Of a stretch of 8,871 bases of DNA, positions 4,442-8,871 are shown piece by piece. The position numbers were made by a program, and so were the translations under genes. The stretch covers positions 1 to 8,871 of the forward strand of contig JAAUSP010000305.1 in assembly GCA_012032575.1 (NCBI GenBank). Direction: 5' to 3'. Within the stretch, counting starts at the first letter, position 1. Each line of letters starts with the position of its first letter. This DNA is from Anaerolineales bacterium. GTDB taxonomy: Bacteria; Chloroflexota; Anaerolineae; 4572-78; J111. The notes beneath the pieces were generated by a model. The model ran no database searches, was not told where the DNA came from, and worked only from the letters and a program-made list of their open reading frames with translations.

Positions 4442-5857
4442 ATGCCCGACTACGATCTAGTCGTCATTGGCTCCGGGCCGGCGGGGGAAAAGGGGGCGGC
4501 GCAGGCAGCTTATTTTGGCAAGCGGGTGGCTCTGGTGGAGCGGGCGACCTGTCTGGGCGGGTCGGCGCTCAATACAGGGACTATTCCCTCCAAAACCCTG
4601 CGCGAGACGGCGCTTTACTTTTCGGGGCTGCGCCAGCGCGGCCTGTACGGGATTGATTATTCGCTCAAAGAGGGGCTGACGGTGCAGGACTTTATGCACC
4701 GCGAGCAGGTGGTCGTGACCCAGGAACGGCAGATCATCGAGCAAAACCTGGCCCGTCACCAGATCGAAGTTGTCTGGGGCAGCGGCTCGATTATTGACCC
4801 GCATACGGTGCGAGTGCAGACCCACAGCGGCGAAACCCGCGACCTGAGCACCGATTTCATCCTCATCGCCACCGGCTCCTCGCCCTTCCACCCGTCCGAC
4901 GTACCCTTTGACCACGAGTTGATTTACGATTCCGACTCGATTTTGAATATGAAGGCCATCCCCAAGACCATGGCCGTGGTCGGTGGCGGGATTATCGGCT
5001 GTGAGTACGCCTCCATTTTTACCGCACTGGGGGTCCAGGTTACGTTGATCGAGTCACGGGATCGCTTGCTGCCGCCGGTTGACGACGAGATTGCCGACAA
5101 GCTGCAAACTCAACTAACCCAAATGGGGCTGCGTTTTGTCTTCAACGAGCGGGTCAGCCAGACCGAACTGCGCGGGGGGCGGGTCAGTTTGCAATTGCAA
5201 AGCGGCAGCCTGCTTGAGTGCGACATCGCCCTGTTTGCGGCCGGGCGGCAAAGTAATATTCAGGGCCTGAGCCTGGAAGCGCTGCAAGTGGCCCTGGGGT
5301 CGCGCGGGCTGATCCGAGTCAACGAGCATTATCAGACGAGCGTGCCCAACATCTACGCCGCCGGTGATGTCATCGGCTTTCCGGCCCTGGCCTCCACTTC
5401 GATGGAGCAGGCGCGGGTGGCGATGGTCCATGCCTTTAACCTGCATTACAAGGAACAAATCTCGCCGGTGCTGCCCTATGCCATTTACACCGTGCCGGAG
5501 ATGGCCATGGTCGGCCTGACCGAGGATGAGTGCATCGCCCAGAAAGTTCCGTACCTGGTCGGACGGGCCTACTACGCCAACAATCCGCGCGGCCAGATCA
5601 GCGGCGACCTGCATGGCATGGTCAAACTGGTCTTTGCCCCGGCTGATAAAAAGCTGCTCGGCGTCCACCTCATTGGCGAGATGTCGGCCGAGTTGATCCA
5701 CATCGGCGCGCAAGTCCTGGCTAACAACCAGACCATTGACGCCTTTATCATGGCCGTTTATAACTATCCCACCCTGTCAGACGCCTACAAGTACGCCGCG
5801 TATGATGGGCTGGGGCAGTGGGAAGCATGGCAAAAACAACAAAGGGGGATTGAGTGA
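4442..5857 (+). CDS. sthA: Soluble pyridine nucleotide transhydrogenase-like flavoprotein (Si-specific)
   Basis: This 471-residue FAD protein belongs to the pyridine nucleotide-disulfide oxidoreductase family, and closest in design to soluble transhydrogenase SthA, which passes hydride between NADPH and NAD+ to balance the two pools. The FAD fold is GSGPAGEKGA (10-19). ATG (143-145) and AAGDV (306-310) complete FAD binding, and VVGGGIIGCEYAS (179-191) binds the nicotinamide nucleotide. The site that is CxxxxC in lipoamide dehydrogenase reads GGSALNTGTIPSKTLRE (39-55): Ala42 and Thr47 replace both cysteines, and the C-terminal His-Pro-Thr becomes YPT (442-444). So disulfide chemistry is excluded and the GTIPSKTLRE form fits SthA. 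Length matches SthA (about 466). It overlaps the DinB-family gene, so the two are co-transcribed. A diverged non-transhydrogenase role is possible. Confidence 0.85.
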   Translation: MPDYDLVVIGSGPAGEKGAAQAAYFGKRVALVERATCLGGSALNTGTIPSKTLRETALYFSGLRQRGLYGIDYSLKEGLTVQDFMHREQVVVTQERQIIEQNLARHQIEVVWGSGSIIDPHTVRVQTHSGETRDLSTDFILIATGSSPFHPSDVPFDHELIYDSDSILNMKAIPKTMAVVGGGIIGCEYASIFTALGVQVTLIESRDRLLPPVDDEIADKLQTQLTQMGLRFVFNERVSQTELRGGRVSLQLQSGSLLECDIALFAAGRQSNIQGLSLEALQVALGSRGLIRVNEHYQTSVPNIYAAGDVIGFPALASTSMEQARVAMVHAFNLHYKEQISPVLPYAIYTVPEMAMVGLTEDECIAQKVPYLVGRAYYANNPRGQISGDLHGMVKLVFAPADKKLLGVHLIGEMSAELIHIGAQVLANNQTIDAFIMAVYNYPTLSDAYKYAAYDGLGQWEAWQKQQRGIE

Positions 5858-6381
5858 TGGACAACCTATTATCATCGGTACAAACCGTGCTGGCGACCAC
5901 GCCGGCTCGCTGGCTAAGTTTAACCGAGGTGCTGCCGGTGGAACTGCTAACCCGTCCGGCGGCGTCGGGGGAGTGGTCGGCGCTGGAGTGTTTGCAGCAT
6001 TTGCTCGATACGGAACAGATGGTTTTTCCGATGCGGCTCAAGGCGCTGCTGGCCGGGCAGGACTTTCAGGCGTTTGATCCCGATGCCGAAGGCACCAAGC
6101 CGGCAACCGGCCAAACCGCCGCTCAGACCGCACAGCAGTTTGCCGAACTGCGCGCGGCCAATTTGGTCCTCATCGGCCAGGTCACGTCCGCCGACTTTGA
6201 CCGCACGGCCCGCCACAGTGAGTTGGGTCTGGTCACGCTCTCCGAACTGCTGCACCAGTGGGCTGCCCACGATCTGATGCACACCGTCCAGGCCGAACGC
6301 GCCCTGATGCAGCCCTTTATCGCCGGGTGCGGTCCCTGGCGGCCTTATTTTGTGGACCATGAGATTGTGCGGAAGAGTTGA
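5857..6381 (+). CDS. DinB-family metal-binding protein
   Basis: This 174-residue helical protein fits the DinB/YfiT four-helix-bundle superfamily. The three metal-ligand histidines are visible: His48 in ECLQHLLDTE, and His138 and His142 in HQWAAHDLMHTVQ. The end, GPWRPYFVDHEIVRK, is typical of one DinB subgroup. Members act as thiol-dependent transferases or have unknown roles; the name comes from a damage-inducible gene of Bacillus and does not mean DNA polymerase IV. I choose the ATG at 5857, which overlaps the transhydrogenase stop as TGATG, with GGGGG ending 8 nt upstream; a GTG at 5854 is a possible but less well spaced start. Overlap implies translational coupling to the transhydrogenase. 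The substrate and the link between the two genes are unknown. Confidence 0.85.
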   Translation: MDNLLSSVQTVLATTPARWLSLTEVLPVELLTRPAASGEWSALECLQHLLDTEQMVFPMRLKALLAGQDFQAFDPDAEGTKPATGQTAAQTAQQFAELRAANLVLIGQVTSADFDRTARHSELGLVTLSELLHQWAAHDLMHTVQAERALMQPFIAGCGPWRPYFVDHEIVRKS

Positions 6382-6407
6382 GGGGGCGAAAATTTAGATA
6401 AGCTGAA

Positions 6408-6435
6408 CGTGTTGCGTGTTGCGTCTTCCGTGTTT
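6408..6435. repeat. 7-bp tandem tract between convergent genes
   Basis: Heptamers CGTGTTG, CGTGTTG, CGTCTTC, CGTGTTT follow each other. They lie between the DinB-family stop and the end of the membrane protein gene. A perfect palindrome TTTGCGCAAA (6433-6442) overlaps the right end. No clear terminator is visible for either converging gene in the 81-bp gap. Confidence 0.55.
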
Positions 6436-6462
6436 GCGCAAAGCATTTTAATCCAGATACAC

Positions 6463-8871
6463 CTATGGAATAACCTCAAGTGTGCCCATTTCCGCGTAAT
6501 CCCCGCCGGTTGCAACGGGCAGGCGCGGGCCGGTGGGGGGCAGGTAGAGGCCGATGCGGAGGGTGTAGGGGCCGGGCGGCAGGTCGGGCGGCAGGGTCAG
6601 GTCAATCGGGTCGGGGATGACTTCGCCGGACAGCCAACTGGTCGTCGGCTCTTTGCCACGTATACCGGGTCCTTTATCCTGCTGGGCCACGAGTCGGCCC
6701 TGCCCATCCACCAGGTGCAGAAAGACAAAGTAAAGCTGGTCCATCTCGCTCAGCCCCTGCCAATACACCTCGAAGTGGATGGGGCAGGCGGCGGCATCTG
6801 CGGCGCAGGCCGATTGACTCCATTGCAGGTCAGACCCGCCTGACAGCGAGGTTTTGTAGCCCAGCAGTTTCACTTTGTTATCAAAATTAGCTTCGACCGG
6901 GAACGGTAGCTGCGGCGGCGCAAAGACCCGGTCTTCCTTTTCGGTCACATCCAGCCAATTCAAAGCGAGGCTTTCGCCCAGCGGCAGCAGCCACCAGCGG
7001 ACCTGCAAGCGGGAGCCATCGGGCCGCAGCCAGCTCAGGCGCACCCGTAAAGTGTCGAGGCCAACGGGGGCGCTGGCCGGCAGCACAAAATCCACCTGAT
7101 CGCGCACAAATTGACCGGGCTGCCAGCCGGCCGTAGTAGTGCGGCCTTCCACCGGCTGGTGCTGCACCGAGCGCAGTACCGCGCCGCCGGCATCCACCAG
7201 CTCGGCCAGGAGGGTGTAGTTGTCCGCCGGCTGGGTTTGCGCCCGCCACAACAGTTTGACCCCAAAGCCTTTCCCCTGGCCCACCCGCGTGACCGTGTAT
7301 TCATAATCGCTTAGTTCAATCTCCCCGTTAAAATCATACCCCGGCGACGGGTTGAGGGGAGCATTATCAGGCTGCGTGCCGGCCGGGGGCAGAGTCAAGT
7401 CTACCTCCCCCAGGTCGAGCAGGGTCGCGCCATCGGCCAGGGGCCAAGGATGTTTGTAGCTGGTGTAGGCGACGAGTTGCAGCCGATATTTGCCCGGCAG
7501 CGTGCCCAACTGAATGGGAATCGGAACATAGCTCAAAAGATACTGCCCGGCGGACAAATCGGGGTGGGGAAACCAGCCGCTCACCAGAGCGTCGTCAAGC
7601 TGGGCAGCGATGACGTCGCCCTGGCTGAGCCGGAGCGATATGGTTGTCTCCGGCGGCAGGCCGGCCAACGCCTGCCAGGTCAGCGTGATGCCGTAAGGTT
7701 GGCCATCCACGGCTTGGGGAGAGAAATCGGCCCCCAGCAGGCGCAGCTTTTGGTCGAAAACGGCTGTTTGCGGGTAAGGCAGCGTCGGTAATAAGGTCTG
7801 CGGGTCGGCCTTTGGCGAGGCCAGGCGGACCAGCCGCCCCCAGGGGAGCAACTGGGTTTGGCCCTCGATGCCGGTGATCCAGGCTTTGGAGGCCGGCCCG
7901 GCCATATAAAGTTCCCCGTCGTTTTGCAAATACGCCGCCGCTGTTTCAGCCGTCGGCGGGTAGAGGCCGCGCACATCGGGCCGGCGGTCTTCGACGTGCT
8001 GCATGTACCAGAAGGAGGTCAGGTCGCCCCACTGGGCCAGCAGCGATGCCCCCGGCCCCAGCGGATGAGCCAGGGCGTCGGCCCAGTAGTTGTAATTCGA
8101 GCGGTCCCACTTGGCTTGCAGCCAGTTGAGATTGTAGCGGGCTTGGGGCAGGAAAAGGAAGGGGAGGAGGAGGAGGAAGAGGAGAAGATGCGTGATGCGT
8201 GATGCGTGATGCGTGATGCGTGATGCGTAGAACGTAAAACGTAAAACGTAAGATGTGAGACGATTGATGAAGATGAAACAGTACCCAAGAAAGATGGAGA
8301 AAATAAGAAACGAGGGCAATAAAAAGGCTGACTGTTCGCCCTGGCCGTAGGTGAGGACAAAGGGGATAGGGGCGGCGTAGCAGAGGAACAGCGGCCAGAA
8401 CAGGCGAGGGCGGGTGAAAGCCAGGGCCAGCCCGCCGATCAGTCCCAGAGCGATGCCTAACAAAGTGACCTCGTCGCCGAGGATGGGGATGTAGGTGATG
8501 ACGAACTGGCGGGGAACCTGGCCCCAATTGGTCACGACGCCGCCGGTGAAATCGGCGGCGGTGAAGTAGCGAATCCATCCGGCCAGGCCGGAGTGGTAGA
8601 AATCGGCCAGGAGGCCGCGGGCAATGGCTTCGCTGCGGCCGTATTGGGCGATCAACATTTCGGCGCGGAAGGGGATGTAGAGGTAGAGTAGGCCAGGAGA
8701 AATAAGAAGTAAGAAATAAGAAATAAGAATTTTCCTATTGAGCAGTTGCGGGCGAAAGTGAAGCCAGACAAAGAGCAGCAGGCCGGGCAGGAGCAGGACG
8801 GTGGTGCTGTGAACGGCGATTTGCAGGCCGAGCAGGAGAGCAGGAAGCGTTAAACGTTGAACGTTGAACGT
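6463..8871 (-). CDS. DUF2723-type membrane protein (putative glycosyltransferase), N-terminus outside the window
   Basis: The frame is open from the right edge to a TAG at 6463-6465, giving 802 visible residues; the ATG at 8658 is internal, because the upstream codons continue the family (ALLLGLQIAVHSTTVLLLPG, LLYLYIPFRAE). DUF2723 proteins are multi-pass membrane enzymes thought to use lipid-linked sugars (GT-C type); the catalytic N-terminal loop would lie beyond 8871. Visible residues 1-245 hold several membrane helices. GASLLAQWGDLTSFWYMQHVEDRRPDVR (about 274-301) is the extracellular family segment. The C-terminal part has three related beta-sandwich-like domains at about 369-492, 512-642 and 659-802, recognised by 'LLGADF/LLGYKT', 'LTWQAL/LLWRAQ/VYWQGL', 'HLVDGQGRLVAQQD' and 'G.Y.LRIGLY'. 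Three 7-bp-periodic tracts lie inside the gene. A role in glycosylation of surface proteins or polymers is inference. Confidence 0.75.
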   Translation of the reverse strand, partial: TFNVQRLTLPALLLGLQIAVHSTTVLLLPGLLLFVWLHFRPQLLNRKILISYFLLLISPGLLYLYIPFRAEMLIAQYGRSEAIARGLLADFYHSGLAGWIRYFTAADFTGGVVTNWGQVPRQFVITYIPILGDEVTLLGIALGLIGGLALAFTRPRLFWPLFLCYAAPIPFVLTYGQGEQSAFLLPSFLIFSIFLGYCFIFINRLTSYVLRFTFYASRITHHASRITHLLLFLLLLPFLFLPQARYNLNWLQAKWDRSNYNYWADALAHPLGPGASLLAQWGDLTSFWYMQHVEDRRPDVRGLYPPTAETAAAYLQNDGELYMAGPASKAWITGIEGQTQLLPWGRLVRLASPKADPQTLLPTLPYPQTAVFDQKLRLLGADFSPQAVDGQPYGITLTWQALAGLPPETTISLRLSQGDVIAAQLDDALVSGWFPHPDLSAGQYLLSYVPIPIQLGTLPGKYRLQLVAYTSYKHPWPLADGATLLDLGEVDLTLPPAGTQPDNAPLNPSPGYDFNGEIELSDYEYTVTRVGQGKGFGVKLLWRAQTQPADNYTLLAELVDAGGAVLRSVQHQPVEGRTTTAGWQPGQFVRDQVDFVLPASAPVGLDTLRVRLSWLRPDGSRLQVRWWLLPLGESLALNWLDVTEKEDRVFAPPQLPFPVEANFDNKVKLLGYKTSLSGGSDLQWSQSACAADAAACPIHFEVYWQGLSEMDQLYFVFLHLVDGQGRLVAQQDKGPGIRGKEPTTSWLSGEVIPDPIDLTLPPDLPPGPYTLRIGLYLPPTGPRLPVATGGDYAEMGTLEVIP
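8160..8186. repeat. Purine-rich low-complexity tract in the membrane protein gene
   Basis: A run of GGA/GAA triplets on the plus strand encodes, on the minus strand, a Leu/Phe/Pro-rich membrane helix (LLLFLLLLPFLFLP). It directly adjoins the 7-bp tandem tract. The helix itself is normal, but the purine run is striking in composition. Confidence 0.5.
8187..8256. repeat. Ten-unit 7-bp tandem tract inside the membrane protein gene
   Basis: Six exact copies of GATGCGT fill 8187-8228, and the 7-bp rhythm continues with AGAACGT, AAAACGT, AAAACGT and AAGATGT to 8256. The minus strand reads through it as YVLRFTFYASR then ITHHASRITH, so 21 bp of repeat makes a 7-residue repeat (ASRITHH). The stretch lies in a loop between two membrane helices. 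Because the unit is not a multiple of three, gain or loss of one copy would shift the frame. Confidence 0.85.
8701..8728. repeat. AATAAGA 7-bp tandem tract inside the membrane protein gene
   Basis: Four heptamers follow each other: AATAAGA, AGTAAGA, AATAAGA, AATAAGA. On the minus strand they encode ISYFLLLI, part of a membrane helix. The unit is unrelated in sequence to the tract at 8187 but has the same 7-bp period. Confidence 0.6.
8852..8871. repeat. GAACGTT 7-bp tract at the right edge
   Basis: AAACGTT, GAACGTT and GAACGT occur in succession and run into the window edge, so the full length is unknown. On the minus strand they encode TFNVQRL just before a membrane helix. Confidence 0.5.

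Noticed and set aside
5114..5713. Long minus-strand reading frame opposite the transhydrogenase
   Set aside because: It is the antisense shadow of a clear gene in GC-rich DNA and shows no family pattern. The same holds for the frames opposite the aminotransferase, dehydratase and membrane protein.
8656..8658. ATG at 8658 as start of the large membrane protein
   Set aside because: The frame stays open to the right edge and the 71 upstream codons encode membrane helices typical of the family, so the true start lies outside the window.

Overview
The window reads as a piece of a GC-rich bacterial chromosome. A member of the Chloroflexota, in the Anaerolineae range, is my best guess. That guess rests on the style of the DUF2723-type membrane protein with stacked C-terminal beta domains, the mix of neighbours, and the many short 7-bp tandem tracts; it is inference, since there is no rRNA or marker gene here. 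No phage, transposase, plasmid, CRISPR or tRNA gene is visible.

Layout, left to right. (1) Positions 1-136, minus strand: the start of a lipoprotein gene that leaves the window on the left, with a likely frameshift just after its signal peptide. (2) Positions 137-420: non-coding, with a palindromic repeat, a terminator-like hairpin and a 7-bp-periodic tract. (3) Positions 421-2480, minus strand: a two-gene unit, a DegT/DnrJ/EryC1-type sugar aminotransferase (transcribed first) and a formyltransferase, separated by an inverted-repeat element. Together they look like the last steps to an N-formylated amino sugar for a surface glycan. (4) Positions 2481-3024: a divergent intergenic region, unusually rich in structure. 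It holds a good minus-strand promoter, a terminator-like hairpin and a long palindrome in the aminotransferase leader, an orphan plus-strand terminator, and an array of 23-bp repeats. (5) Positions 3025-4208, plus strand: an enolase-superfamily (mandelate racemase/muconate lactonizing type) sugar-acid dehydratase gene, split by a one-base loss in a T run near its C-terminus. (6) Positions 4209-4441: a terminator, a short orphan reading frame and the leader of the next gene. (7) Positions 4442-6381, plus strand: a soluble pyridine nucleotide transhydrogenase-like flavoprotein that lacks both redox cysteines, overlapping a DinB-family gene by TGATG. (8) Positions 6463-8871, minus strand: a large membrane protein of the DUF2723 type (putative glycosyltransferase) that enters from the right edge. 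Its reading frame is open through the right boundary, so the ATG at 8658 is internal.

The main themes are surface glycan work (aminotransferase, formyltransferase, DUF2723 protein), sugar-acid catabolism and redox balance. The most unusual signals are the recurring tandem tracts with a 7-bp period but different sequences (three of them inside one membrane-protein gene), the 23-bp repeat array, and the attenuator-like leader of the aminotransferase gene. I see no complete new defence or mobile system.
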